Assembly: GCF_046557615.1 (NCBI RefSeq)
Contig: NZ_JBKIII010000001.1
Coordinates: 806,001-870,000 of the forward strand
Length of the DNA: 64,000 nt
Reading direction: 5' to 3'
Origin: Haloferax sp046557615
Lineage (GTDB): Archaea > Halobacteriota > Halobacteria > Halobacteriales > Haloferacaceae
Shown: piece after piece, positions 15,559 to 24,756 of the stretch
Position numbering within the stretch: position 1 is the first letter of the stretch
Layout of the letters: each line of letters starts with the position of its first letter
The notes under the pieces: model-generated
What the model saw: the letters and a program-made list of their open reading frames with translations, nothing else
Database searches by the model: none
What the model was told of the DNA's origin: nothing
Made by a program: the position numbers and the translations under genes

Positions 15559-16365
15559 ATGCTCACTTTCGTTGGACTCGGTCTGTACGACGAGCGCTCT
15601 ATCACCGTCGAAGGACGTGAGGCGCTCGCCTCTGCCGACCGTGCGTTTGCAGAGTTCTACACGAGCCATCTCGTCGGTGCGACCGTCGAAGACCTCGAAG
15701 CGTACCACGACATCGATATCGAGGTGCGCGACCGCGCAGGCGTCGAACAGGACCCCGAACCGATTCTCGATGCGGCCGAAGCGGAAGACGTCGTCTTTCT
15801 CACTGCTGGCGACACGATGATTTCGACGACGCACGTCGATCTTCGGCTTCGTGCAGAAGAGCGTGGTATCGAGACGCATCTCGTTCATGGTGTGACCGCA
15901 CAGTCTGCCGCGAGCGGCCTCACCGGACTCCAGAACTACCGGTTCGGGAAGGCAGTCACGCTTCCATTCCCGTACGTCCACGGCGGCGACCCAGTTCCGA
16001 AGAGTGTCGTCGAGTCACTCGAAGCGAACCGAGAGCGCGGGCTACACACCCTCGTCTATCTAGATATCAAAGTCGGCTGGGAGGGTCGCCGCGGTGTCGA
16101 ACTCGACGAAGACGAATACATGACGGCGGACTACGCCGCAGAACTGTTTGCAGAACACTGGGACCCAGATGCGCTCGGTGTCGTCGTCTGCCGGGCGGGA
16201 AGCCCGAACCCAGTCGTCGAGGCAGACCGCTTGAAAGACCTCGCAGAGCGTGATTTCGGCGACCCACTCCACATGCTCATCATCCCGGGAGAAGTCCACC
16301 ACGTCGAAGCCGATTCGTTGACGGCACTCGGTGGGGCGCCTGCGGACATGTTCGATTTCGACTGA
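15559..16365 (+). CDS. dphB: Diphthine synthase DphB
   Basis: A 268-residue SAM-dependent methyltransferase of the tetrapyrrole methylase fold that trimethylates the modified histidine of elongation factor 2 in diphthamide synthesis. It begins MLTFVGLGLYDERSITVEG. It carries the SAM-site GDTMISTTHVDLRLRAEE, HGVTAQSAASGLTGLQNYRFGK as two overlapping motifs, and the C-terminal IIPGEVHHVEADSL. The length is the family norm. It starts 15 bp after a short leader and converges on artA with 38 bp between. Confidence 0.95.
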   Translation: MLTFVGLGLYDERSITVEGREALASADRAFAEFYTSHLVGATVEDLEAYHDIDIEVRDRAGVEQDPEPILDAAEAEDVVFLTAGDTMISTTHVDLRLRAEERGIETHLVHGVTAQSAASGLTGLQNYRFGKAVTLPFPYVHGGDPVPKSVVESLEANRERGLHTLVYLDIKVGWEGRRGVELDEDEYMTADYAAELFAEHWDPDALGVVVCRAGSPNPVVEADRLKDLAERDFGDPLHMLIIPGEVHHVEADSLTALGGAPADMFDFD

Positions 16366-16403
16366 CTCAGCGACGACTACTTTCGAAAAAACGACTGTTC
16401 GCT

Positions 16404-17336
16404 CTACGCCCTACTATCGTCAGGAATCTCGATTCCTAACTCAGCGCGCAAGTCGTACTCTTCGCCGGTGAGCATGAATAGTACGTCCTCGATGACCGTG
16501 AGGAGTTCTGGCACTTCGCGGACGACGAGGTACGTAATCCCGATGAGTGCCACGACGGCGAGTACTTGGCTGATGATGCGGTCCGAGATAAAGAACGAGA
16601 CCAGATAGGGATCTGAGGACCCAAAGAGGAAGAGAATCTCATCGACGAAGAAGTGGAAGTACTGCTTGCCGACCGACGTGATAATGAACGTCGTCCGAAA
16701 CAGGTTCAGCGCGTAGATGATGGGCACCGCGATGGCGAGTCCACGCAGTTTGCGCCGCATCGGGGCATCGACTGCGGCGATGAGCCCTGCGAAGATAGCG
16801 ATACTTCCAAGGCCAGTACACGCAAGCACGACGGCAACCTCGATGCGGTGACTCCCTTGCATCCACAGGAACGTGTTCAGGTAGCCTTCATCACCAAGAA
16901 TCATCTCGGGATTGTAACCGAGGAGTTCGATGAGGAAGTTCGTCTGTGCGGCGACCGTTTCCATCAACACACCGCGAGGTGCTGGAATCGTCGCTCCGAG
17001 AAGTGTGAATGCAGGAATCGTCTCGAAGGGTAAGTAGACGACACCCATGGCGGCGACTGCACGAGAGAGGATAAACAGTGAGTCACGACCGCGGTAGAGG
17101 AGCAATCCTGCGTAGAGACACGCAGGAACGGCCGCGATGGTGAGCAATCCCTCGATGTAGCTCTTGTGGACGAGCGTGAAGTGTGGGATGAGTTGGAGCC
17201 AAAATGCCGCAAATAAGACCCACCCGAGCGTCGTCACTTGCCGTCCGAGATCGCGGTTTCGACCGGCGAGGACGACACCGGCCACGAAGGTGGCAATCGC
17301 CACCCACGCGAGGGCGTCGGAGAACAGTCCGGGCAT
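16404..17336 (-). CDS. artA: Archaeosortase A (ArtA)
   Basis: A 310-residue membrane protease/transpeptidase that processes PGF-CTERM proteins and links them to archaeal lipid. The catalytic residues match those published for Haloferax volcanii ArtA in both identity and numbering: C173 in VLACTGLGS, R214 in LNLFRTTFI and R253 in ISDRIISQ. About eight hydrophobic segments are visible. An S-layer-like protein with a PGF-CTERM tail is encoded 163 bp upstream on the same strand, so enzyme and substrate are neighbours here. Their expression is probably separate because a terminator-like hairpin lies between them. Confidence 0.95.
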   Translation of the reverse strand: MPGLFSDALAWVAIATFVAGVVLAGRNRDLGRQVTTLGWVLFAAFWLQLIPHFTLVHKSYIEGLLTIAAVPACLYAGLLLYRGRDSLFILSRAVAAMGVVYLPFETIPAFTLLGATIPAPRGVLMETVAAQTNFLIELLGYNPEMILGDEGYLNTFLWMQGSHRIEVAVVLACTGLGSIAIFAGLIAAVDAPMRRKLRGLAIAVPIIYALNLFRTTFIITSVGKQYFHFFVDEILFLFGSSDPYLVSFFISDRIISQVLAVVALIGITYLVVREVPELLTVIEDVLFMLTGEEYDLRAELGIEIPDDSRA

Positions 17337-17469
17337 ACGTTTTGATTAGATGCACTGAATAAATCCCTTGTCGTTGCGTGCGCTCACGCTGTGCGACCGA
17401 TACGCCCCTACACGAGTTCTATCACGAACGCTGTCGCTGTGGGGTGTAGTGTATAAAGAAAGTGTGGGG

Positions 17470-17486
17470 ACCGGGAGGTTCCCGGT
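17470..17486 (-). terminator. Hairpin terminator of the S-layer gene
   Basis: ACCGGGA-GGT-TCCCGGT, perfect 7-bp arms, starts 14 nt beyond the stop codon. On the minus strand it is followed within ten bases by the T-rich TTTCTTTAT. A strong stop is expected after a highly expressed S-layer gene. Confidence 0.6.
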
Positions 17487-17499
17487 TAGTTACTGAAGT

Positions 17500-20034
17500 T
17501 TAGTCGCGGCGGACTGCGAGGAGTGCAGCTGCGACGAGTGCGACGAGAGCGACTGCGATGCCGAAGCCGGGCGTGCCGGTGGAGGTTTCCTCGGTGGTCT
17601 CCTCAGTTGGCTCTTCCGTAGCCTCGGTCGTCTCTTCGGTTGGCTCTTCCGTCGTCGTGGTTGCTTCAGTCGTGGTCTCAGTCGGTTCTTCGGTCGTGGT
17701 CTCAGTTGCCGTCGTGGTTTCGGCGACTTGACCGACCGTACCGTCAGCGGTTGCGTCAGCAGCCGTGCCGGAGTCGACAGAGACAGTCACGTCGAACGTG
17801 TCGTTCTCAACCTGTTCGCTGAAGTCGAAGTCAGCCGAGAACGTGCCGTCAGCCTGAACGACTGCCGAGCCCGTCTTGAGGAAGCGTGGCTGGGTGTCGC
17901 CCGAGGAGCGGACGCGGTACGTCAGCTCGGTACCGGGTGCGACAGTTGCCGTGCCCGAGATGGACTGGTTAGCAGCGGCTTCGACCGTGATCTCGTCGCT
18001 GTCGAGGGAGATTTCTTCCTCGACAACAGCGAATTCAGCGGAGACAGATTCGTTCTCTTCTGCGAGCTCACTGTCCTCGAGGACGGTGAACGTCGCGTTG
18101 AACTCGTCGTCGTCAGCAACGTCCTGGTCGCTGAGGTCGTATGCGAGGAAGTACGTGTCGTTCTCGCCGTCAGCGATGACCGTGAGGTTGTTGAGAGCGA
18201 GTTCCTTTGGCTCGCGGTTCGGGCCAGGGTTCGTCTGTTCGACGGTGACTTCGATTTCGCCGTCAGAGACGAGCGTGCTGAAGTTCTTCGCGTCGAATGC
18301 GCCTTCGAGACCCGTTGCGGAGATCTGGTGGACGACGATGTCGCCGTTTGCGACCTCAGAGGACTCGGTCACGGTGCCATCTTCGATGGCTGCGTAGACG
18401 TCGTCAGAGTCTTCGAGGGTTGCACCGGTTGGTGCGGTCCAGATAGCCTGGGCGTCGGTGCTGCGTTCTTCGAGAACGAGCGTACCGACGTTGTCAGCGT
18501 CGCCGCCAGTTGCGACTTCGAGGTCGTAGTCGCCAGCGTCGAGCAGCGAGTCGCCGATTTCGGTCGTGACGTTGATGTCAGAGACGGAGTCGTCGCTGTC
18601 GTCAACATCGAATGCAGCCGTCGTGTTTGGCTGGTACGTGTTGAAGAGAAGGACAACTTCGCCGTCGTCGTTGCCGTCCTCAACGGTGACGTCTGCCGTG
18701 TAGCCAACGTCGTCCGAGCCGATGGTGACATCAGCCGTGGACGTACCCGTCATCGTGATGGTGATTTCTGCGATGTCGCCGACCTGTTCGGAGACAACGG
18801 AGGTTCCGAAGTCTGCGTTGGAGTCAGCGGCCGCCGTGACCGTGACCGTGTCAGATTCGACCGTAACGCCCGAGAGGACGTCCGTCACTTCGACGGTGTA
18901 GTCGCCAGCGTCGAGCTGACCGACGTTGAAGTCGCCCTCACCCTGACCGTCGAGGTCAAAGTTAGCGGATTCGACTTCGTCGCCGTCTTCGTCGAGGACA
19001 ACAACGTCAACGTTGCGGCCGCCTGCGTTAGCGGTGACCGTACCGGTGACGTCGTCTGCGTCCGTCGTGTTCAGTTCGTCAACGGTGACGTCGAGACCGA
19101 GGTCACGAACGTCAACCGAGGAGACACCACCGTCAAAGGCGAACTCGTACGTGCCGAGGTCACGGTTTGCGGTGTTGAAGAGGAAGACCTTGCTGTTCGT
19201 ACCGGTGGAACCGGAGAACTGGTAGTCGTTGTCTTCGTCAGTTGCGGTGACTTCGACGTCTTCGTTCGTGGAGTTCGAGACAACTGCAACGGTGGAGCCC
19301 TTGTAGGCTGCGTCGCTACCCGTTGCGTTCTGGTTACCAGCGACGTAGACAGGTGCGAACGTGACGTCAACCGTGTCGGTCGCTTCGTTTCCGCTGTTGT
19401 CGGTGACGGTGTACTCGAACTCAACGTCGCCGGTCTCGACAGAGCCGACTTCGAAGAGGACGCGACCGTTAGACACGGTTGCGTCGGTTTCGTCAGCGAC
19501 TTCACTGCCGTCAACGGAGAGGTTTGCGGAGTCGAGCGAGACGTCCTCGTCGAATGCAACCTCAACCTCGCCGTCTGCCGTCGAGGTACCGTTCTGGTAG
19601 TGGATTGCCGAGAGGAGCTCAGGACCCTCTGCTGCCGTGACGGTCAGTGAGGTGTTTGCTTCGGCAACGGTGGTCCCTGCATTTGCTGCGCCCTCGTAAG
19701 CGGACACATTGTAGTCGCCCGTGGCGACATCTGGGATTTCAAGAATCTCTTGTGGATTCCCACCGTTAGCTTCGAACGTTTCGTTGACTTCGCCGGCCTC
19801 AAAGAGACCGTCGCCGTCATCGAGCCATACAGTATAGTCGCCACCAGCGTTGGAGCTGTTGTCGACAGTAACCGAAACAGAAGCATTGGAGCCTGTTTCG
19901 ACCGTATCGTCTGCGACAGAAACTCCTGCCGCGGCCGCAGCAGCCGTACCTGTGAATGCGATGGAGCCGGCGAAGACCGACATGACCATCAGCACAGCGA
20001 GCAGGACTGCGCGGATTTGTTTGTTTCCTTTCAT
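17500..20034 (-). CDS. S-layer-type surface glycoprotein with PGF-CTERM anchor
   Basis: An 844-residue secreted protein. The signal peptide (about 1-34) follows the haloarchaeal surface-protein pattern RAVLLAVLMVMSVFAGSIAF ending in AAA. The body is a series of Ig-like beta domains, very acidic, with at least 15 N-X-S/T sequons for N-glycosylation. A Thr/Glu/Pro-rich linker (about 765-820) is typical of O-glycosylated stalks. The tail has the archaeosortase motif TPGFG (P822-G823-F824), a membrane helix and RRD. The ATG at 20034 is chosen because the signal peptide starts there; the frame extends 13 codons further. By design it is an S-layer protein, but its sequence is not that of H. volcanii csg as recalled. 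Confidence 0.85.
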   Translation of the reverse strand: MKGNKQIRAVLLAVLMVMSVFAGSIAFTGTAAAAAAGVSVADDTVETGSNASVSVTVDNSSNAGGDYTVWLDDGDGLFEAGEVNETFEANGGNPQEILEIPDVATGDYNVSAYEGAANAGTTVAEANTSLTVTAAEGPELLSAIHYQNGTSTADGEVEVAFDEDVSLDSANLSVDGSEVADETDATVSNGRVLFEVGSVETGDVEFEYTVTDNSGNEATDTVDVTFAPVYVAGNQNATGSDAAYKGSTVAVVSNSTNEDVEVTATDEDNDYQFSGSTGTNSKVFLFNTANRDLGTYEFAFDGGVSSVDVRDLGLDVTVDELNTTDADDVTGTVTANAGGRNVDVVVLDEDGDEVESANFDLDGQGEGDFNVGQLDAGDYTVEVTDVLSGVTVESDTVTVTAAADSNADFGTSVVSEQVGDIAEITITMTGTSTADVTIGSDDVGYTADVTVEDGNDDGEVVLLFNTYQPNTTAAFDVDDSDDSVSDINVTTEIGDSLLDAGDYDLEVATGGDADNVGTLVLEERSTDAQAIWTAPTGATLEDSDDVYAAIEDGTVTESSEVANGDIVVHQISATGLEGAFDAKNFSTLVSDGEIEVTVEQTNPGPNREPKELALNNLTVIADGENDTYFLAYDLSDQDVADDDEFNATFTVLEDSELAEENESVSAEFAVVEEEISLDSDEITVEAAANQSISGTATVAPGTELTYRVRSSGDTQPRFLKTGSAVVQADGTFSADFDFSEQVENDTFDVTVSVDSGTAADATADGTVGQVAETTTATETTTEEPTETTTEATTTTEEPTEETTEATEEPTEETTEETSTGTPGFGIAVALVALVAAALLAVRRD

Positions 20035-20036
20035 GG

Positions 20037-20103
20037 TTATAGATGAATCTATAAGCGGCGAAACAGCTTTCATCCGGAACTGTCCGGGGTAGAATCGGAC
20101 AGT
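20037..20103 (-). promoter_or_regulatory. S-layer gene leader with two inverted repeats
   Basis: Immediately before the ATG lies TTATAGAT-GA-ATCTATAA (20037-20054, perfect 8-bp arms). Further upstream lies ACTGTCCG (20079-20086) / CGGACAGT (20096-20103), also perfect 8-bp arms around 9 nt. A TATA-like TATTTACC is near 20165-20172, so both repeats would be transcribed in a leader of about 100 nt, unlike the leaderless neighbours. Roles in mRNA stability or start-site control are inferred. The rest of 20104-20254 shows nothing else. Confidence 0.5.
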
Positions 20104-20254
20104 GGGCTACTCGCTTGGATCACCTTGGGTAGGGGTACAATTCGGACACAGTTTGTTCGCGGTAAATACTTTGTGGAATAGCGCAATTTCTTGGTAAGTA
20201 GAGACTCCTCTATTCGTGAACGGCAAACCGTCGAAAATCAGGGTTTGTGGTGCT

Positions 20255-21034
20255 TTACTCCGGTGATTCGAAGTCTGACGGGAGGATTTCGATTTCGTGA
20301 CCCTGGAAGTCTTTGGTGAACGCGTAGCGGTTATCACACGATTCGGGGTCGCGGTAGTCTTCTGCTTCGCGGACCATCAAATCCTCCCAGTAGTCGCCGA
20401 GGTCGTCGGTACGGACAGCGAGGTGCCCCCACGCGTCGCCCATCTCGTAGGTTCGGCCATCGTAGTTGTAGGTGAGTTCGACAGCCATTGCCTCTTCGGC
20501 GGCGTCTGTGGGCTTCATGAAGTAATTGGCGAAGGTGTCGGATTCCCAGCGTTTGGTGTGTTCGTACTCGAATTTCCGCGTCCAGTAGCCGAGTGCTTTG
20601 TCGGCGTCTTCGACACGAATCATCGTGTGGTCGAGGCTCCACTTCGCGCCATAGTCGCGTTTGACGATTTCAACTTGATGACCGTCTGGGTCCTTGACGA
20701 AGGCATAGCGCCCGCCGCAGGATTCGGGGTCTCGGTAATCTTCGACGCCTTCGTCCATGAGCTGTTGATACGACTCTTCGAGTTCGTCTTCGGGGACGCG
20801 GACTGCAATGTGGCCCCACGCATCGCCGAGTTCGTAGGTGTTGTCGCCGTGGTTGTAGGTAAGTTCGAGGACTGCACCTTCTTCGTGGAGGTCTTCGGGA
20901 CCGAGATACACGTTCGTGAACGTGTCTGCTTCCCACCGACCTTTCTCTTCGTAGTTGAGGTGCGTCGTGTACCAGTCGAGCGACTCCTCAAGATCTTCGA
21001 CGCGCATCATCACGTGGTCGAGGGTTCCTGACAT
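20255..21034 (-). CDS. Glyoxalase I-like protein with two VOC domains
   Basis: A 259-residue protein made of two similar vicinal-oxygen-chelate modules (about 1-127 and 132-255). Each carries the four metal-binding positions of glyoxalase I: H7, E57, H75, E122 in the first and H136, E186, H204, E248 in the second. The repeats LDH, ELTYN, GDAWGH(I/L)AVR and DYRDPESC-RYAF line up between the halves, so the gene arose by duplication. Likely function is methylglyoxal detoxification with a low-molecular-weight thiol such as gamma-glutamylcysteine (known for haloarchaea). A methylglyoxal synthase is encoded at 55 kb. Confidence 0.85.
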   Translation of the reverse strand: MSGTLDHVMMRVEDLEESLDWYTTHLNYEEKGRWEADTFTNVYLGPEDLHEEGAVLELTYNHGDNTYELGDAWGHIAVRVPEDELEESYQQLMDEGVEDYRDPESCGGRYAFVKDPDGHQVEIVKRDYGAKWSLDHTMIRVEDADKALGYWTRKFEYEHTKRWESDTFANYFMKPTDAAEEAMAVELTYNYDGRTYEMGDAWGHLAVRTDDLGDYWEDLMVREAEDYRDPESCDNRYAFTKDFQGHEIEILPSDFESPE

Positions 21035-21180
21035 GGTTCAACCAAGTCTCGCCGCGTCGAAAAACGTACCGGACGCGGAACACCGTGTGGTTGCCCCACG
21101 CGACCGTGTGAGGGCCCCTCATTGGGGAATGGCGTGCCGATTGCGTGCGCACTAAATAGGGACCGCTATAACGACCGGTA

Positions 21181-22626
21181 GTGCCTTCGGTCCCCAACCC
21201 CGTTCGTGCCCTCATCGGCGGCATCGGTCTGATCCTCTCACGACTCGGACTCATTGACCGTGAGCGTGCCGTCCGGATTGCCGACCTCTCGTGGCCACGC
21301 ATTATCACGGGCCTCGCACGGATGTCGAAGAACGCCGTCGACGTGGCGATGGTCGGCATCGTGTTGGGGCCGGTTGCGATTACTGGTGTCGGGTTCGCAG
21401 GACCGTTTTGGGGACTTGCGTTCGCCATCGGAGGCGGTATCGCGGGCGGGACAATTGCACTCGTCTCGCAGCGATACGGCGCAGAAGCGTTCGACCAGTT
21501 GGGGACCGCAGTCCGGTCGAGTGGGCTACTCGTCGTCCTCGCAACGGTTCCAATCGCGGCGATTTTCTGGCTCTTCCCTGTGGAATTGCTGTCGGTGCTG
21601 ACTGGTGACCAGCAAGCAATCGAGTTCGGCGCAGCATACCTTCGTATCGTCGGGGTCGGTGTCCCGTTTGCTGGCTTGAACCTCGTCGGAAGTCGCGTCC
21701 TCGTCGGTACCGACGACGCCTACACGGCGATGGTACTCAGAGCAACTGGCGCGGTGCTGAACATCGCAATCAACGCAGTACTCATCTTCGGCCTCGGTTT
21801 GGGTGTCGAAGGGGCGGCACTCGGGACCGTCCTCTCGAACGTCATCGTCACCTCTGGGTTCATCCTCGGTCTCTCCCGCGGGGCGCTTCCGGGCATCGGT
21901 GAGTTCCCCGTTCAAATCGACTTCTTCGGGTCGTACTTCGATATGGAGACCATCCGCGACTTGGTCGAAATCGGCCTTCCAGTGATGGGTCGCGGGTTGG
22001 TCTGGACTGTCGCAGAGTTCCCGATGCTCGCTATCCTCAACATCTTCGGTCGGGATGTCGTCGCCGCGTTCGTCATCACGCGGCGCATCTGGGGTCTGAT
22101 GAACACACCAGGATGGGGTTTCGGTCTCGCATCGTCGAGCCTTGTCGGACAGGCGCTCGGCGAAGACGACGAAGAGACTGCCGAAGCCTACGGCAACGAA
22201 ATCATCACGTTTGCCGTGGCAACCTATCTCGTCTCGGCGGTACTCGTTGCCATCTTTGCAGACCAAATCGTCGCTCTCTTCGTCGATGATGCGGGTGGCC
22301 GCGTCGTCCAAATCGCAGTCACACTCGTCTACGTCGCCTGCGTTGCAGTCATCTTACAGGGCGTCTCCGGTGGGTCTGCTGGTCCACTCGATGCGAGTGG
22401 TGACACTCGCTGGACGTTCGGAAGCCAGTTCGTCGGGATGTTCTGCGGGTCGATTCCGCTGGCCTATCTGGGTGCGACGACGAGCCTCGGTCTCACCGGG
22501 TTGTATCTCGCATTCCTCGCCGAGACGACCATCCCTGCGGCACTCAACTACTACCGATTCAGAACGGGAACGTGGAAGGTGGTCAGTCGGAACTATCGCC
22601 CCGGAACAGCGGCGGACGACGACTAA
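21181..22626 (+). CDS. MATE family efflux transporter
   Basis: A 481-residue protein with 12 predicted membrane helices in two six-helix halves, the MATE arrangement. Conserved features are LARMSKNAVDVAMVG in helix 1, GTIALVSQRYGAEAFDQLG, and in the second half GLASSSLVGQALGEDDEETAEAYG. MATE proteins export cationic drugs or toxic organics by Na+ or H+ exchange; the substrate here cannot be told. It starts with GTG. The gene is divergent from the glyoxalase gene, 146 bp apart. Confidence 0.88.
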   Translation: MPSVPNPVRALIGGIGLILSRLGLIDRERAVRIADLSWPRIITGLARMSKNAVDVAMVGIVLGPVAITGVGFAGPFWGLAFAIGGGIAGGTIALVSQRYGAEAFDQLGTAVRSSGLLVVLATVPIAAIFWLFPVELLSVLTGDQQAIEFGAAYLRIVGVGVPFAGLNLVGSRVLVGTDDAYTAMVLRATGAVLNIAINAVLIFGLGLGVEGAALGTVLSNVIVTSGFILGLSRGALPGIGEFPVQIDFFGSYFDMETIRDLVEIGLPVMGRGLVWTVAEFPMLAILNIFGRDVVAAFVITRRIWGLMNTPGWGFGLASSSLVGQALGEDDEETAEAYGNEIITFAVATYLVSAVLVAIFADQIVALFVDDAGGRVVQIAVTLVYVACVAVILQGVSGGSAGPLDASGDTRWTFGSQFVGMFCGSIPLAYLGATTSLGLTGLYLAFLAETTIPAALNYYRFRTGTWKVVSRNYRPGTAADDD

Positions 22627-22665
22627 ACGTGATTACGGTCTGGGCTTCGGCCTACGGCTATATTT

Positions 22666-23133
22666 TCACTCACGCGTACTCGAAGGCGCGCGCGACCAGT
22701 AAAGGTACCCTGCGACTGCCCACAAGAAAACTGTCCCGACGGGCCACGCAGTCCGCCCAGGCTGAATCGAAAATCCGCGAGCGACTTCCAACTGCGTGAT
22801 ACCAGCGAGGACGAGTCCAGCGACCGTCACCCGAACGTCTTCGCGGCCAAATCGAGCGGCGACGACAGCACTGGCGAGCGCGACGAGGTAGCAGACGACG
22901 CCCACCGGCCACGCGAGAATGTAGTCTGGAAGCCCCATCGTAAATCGAAACAGGAAGTCGAAGAGCGTGGTCACGTTGAGCGGAACCAGATTGACCAGTC
23001 CCCACGCGAACAGGAGCGTTGGGGAACCTGTCGAAAAGGTCTGAACTGACCACGGCACGAGACCGGCACCGAGGACGAGGAGAAGTCGCCTCCCTGCGGG
23101 CGTCACACGCGACAGCAGCGAGGAGAATCGCAA
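22666..23133 (-). CDS. TIGR04206-like haloarchaeal membrane protein
   Basis: A 155-residue protein with four or five membrane helices, resembling a small haloarchaea-specific family (TIGR04206, from memory) of unknown function. It begins with a TTG 7 nt after the stop of the DRG GTPase gene on the same strand, so the two are probably co-transcribed. A GTG at 23106 (TPAGRRLLLVLGAG follows) is a fair alternative start. The helices end before a short Arg-rich tail. Confidence 0.65.
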   Translation of the reverse strand: MRFSSLLSRVTPAGRRLLLVLGAGLVPWSVQTFSTGSPTLLFAWGLVNLVPLNVTTLFDFLFRFTMGLPDYILAWPVGVVCYLVALASAVVAARFGREDVRVTVAGLVLAGITQLEVARGFSIQPGRTAWPVGTVFLWAVAGYLYWSRAPSSTRE

Positions 23134-23140
23134 AGCGGTG

Positions 23141-24250
23141 TCACCGGGTCGTGATGACTCGAAGGACGTCTTCGTCTGCGAGTTCGTGGTCGCGGCCGAC
23201 CTGCTGCTCGTCGTGTTTAGCGCTCGGGCCGCTCACGCGCGCGAATCTGAATCCTTGTTCGAGTTTCGCGCCAAGTTTGGTAATCGCGTCGTCGATGGTG
23301 TCGCCTTCTCGCAGGACGAGCGGTTCGTCGTAATCGACACCGCGACCCGGTTTGTCCATGTAGACACGAATGAGGCCGAGCGCCTCCCAGATGTTCTCTT
23401 TTAGCACATCGAGTCCCTTCTCCGCCTCTGCGCTGATGAACGTCACTTCGTCGGGGTCCAAGCCGACTTCGCGGAGGTTCTCGTTGACCGTGGGGAGGTA
23501 GTTCTCGTCGATGAGGTCGGCCTTGTTGACCGAGACGATAGACGGCAAGTAGACTCGGTTTTTCATGATGCCGTCGATGAGTTCGTCGATGGTCGTCTCG
23601 CCACGAAGGGTCACTTCTGCGTTGACGAAGCCGTGTTCCCGAAGGACACCTTTGATGGTCTCTTCTTCCAACTCGACGCTGTCACTCTTGGTGACGCGGA
23701 TGCCGCCTTTGCCTTTCTTCGTAATCGAAAGGTTGGGCGGCGTCGAATCGAGTCGAATCTTGTTGGCGTACAACTCCTCTTGCAGTCGCTCGTAGCGGTC
23801 GATTTCGAACACCGAAAGCATGAACACGACGAGGTCTGCCGTGCGAACGACAGACAGCACTTCTCTGCCGCCACCTCGACCACCTGCGGCCCCTTCGATG
23901 AGGCCGGGGACGTCGAGAATCTGGATGTTCGCACCCTTGTATTTGAGCATCCCGGGATTCACGTTGAGCGTGGTGAACTCGTACGCGCCCGTCTCGCTTT
24001 CGGCGTTGGTGAGGGCGTTGATGAGCGTCGACTTTCCGACACTGGGAAAGCCAACCAAGGCAACGGTCGCATCGCCGGTCTTCTCGACTGCGTAGCCTTG
24101 GCCACCGCCGGCCGAGCTTTGGTTTTCGAGTTTTTCCTTCAACTCCGCGAGTTTCGCCTTTAGCCGACCGATGTGACCTTCGGTCGATTTGTTGTAGGGC
24201 GTACTGGATATCTCCTCGCGGATGTCTTCGATCTCCTCCTCCAGTCCCAT
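23141..24250 (-). CDS. DRG/Obg-family GTPase
   Basis: A 369-residue translation-associated GTPase of the archaeal/eukaryotic DRG group. A coiled N-terminal region (to about 50) is followed by the G domain: G1 GFPSVGKST (about 67-75), G2 with FTTLNVNPG, G3 DVPGLIEGA, and G4 as VNKADLID. A TGS domain closes the protein from about 290 (PLVLREGDTIDD, then SAKHDEQQVGRDHELAD). DRG proteins bind ribosomes and, in eukaryotes, need Dfrp partners. The ATG at 24250 is preferred to the GTG two codons earlier. Confidence 0.93.
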   Translation of the reverse strand: MGLEEEIEDIREEISSTPYNKSTEGHIGRLKAKLAELKEKLENQSSAGGGQGYAVEKTGDATVALVGFPSVGKSTLINALTNAESETGAYEFTTLNVNPGMLKYKGANIQILDVPGLIEGAAGGRGGGREVLSVVRTADLVVFMLSVFEIDRYERLQEELYANKIRLDSTPPNLSITKKGKGGIRVTKSDSVELEEETIKGVLREHGFVNAEVTLRGETTIDELIDGIMKNRVYLPSIVSVNKADLIDENYLPTVNENLREVGLDPDEVTFISAEAEKGLDVLKENIWEALGLIRVYMDKPGRGVDYDEPLVLREGDTIDDAITKLGAKLEQGFRFARVSGPSAKHDEQQVGRDHELADEDVLRVITTR

Positions 24251-24503
24251 CGTCACAACTTCCGCCGTGTCTGTCGAAAAACCCTTTCCTTCGAGCGCGC
24301 GGGGAGAAGGCGGCGAAAACTGCCCCGTAATCGGGAGTCAGCGCACAGATACCGCGACAGATTCGGCAGAAAGACTGCGCCCCGAAGACATTCTCTGATA
24401 AAAGAAAATCAGCCAGGGTTACAAATTTGCACATGTCTGCACACATTTAGCCACGATACCGGCACGATTATACAGGACCACTACGACCCACCGGTGGAAA
24501 CCG

Positions 24504-24707
24504 ATGCCGGACCCTGCGATGCTTCGCGACAGCACACAAATTGTGCTTCCCTGCGACATGCTCGACCCGATTCGCGAGGAACTCGAAGCAGAGTTCACCG
24601 TGACAGTGTTCCCGCACGGAGATGGAATGTGTCGAATTATCGGAAGCCCGGTCGTAATTCGCGCGGTCAACGACTTTCTCGCCCGTCACGGGATTTCTGT
24701 TCCCTGA
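24504..24707 (+). CDS. Small conserved haloarchaeal protein (VNG_1110C-like)
   Basis: A 67-residue protein whose MPDPAMLRDSTQIVLPCD opening and CRIIGSPVVIRAVNDFLARHG ending match a small conserved haloarchaeal family, recalled as VNG_1110C. No membrane helix and no known domain. It has a TATA-like GATTATAC near 24466 and a leader of about 15 nt. It starts the cluster that leads into the cytochrome oxidase genes. Function unknown. Confidence 0.7.
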   Translation: MPDPAMLRDSTQIVLPCDMLDPIREELEAEFTVTVFPHGDGMCRIIGSPVVIRAVNDFLARHGISVP

Positions 24708-24756
24708 CGGACGCTCATTCCGAAGCGCTTGTTACTGTACAGTCCAAGCTTCGAGC

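Noticed and set aside
17728..19650. A 640-codon open frame antisense to the S-layer gene
   Set aside because: The S-layer gene has a signal peptide, sequons and a PGF-CTERM tail in its own frame. The antisense frame is a shadow without domains.
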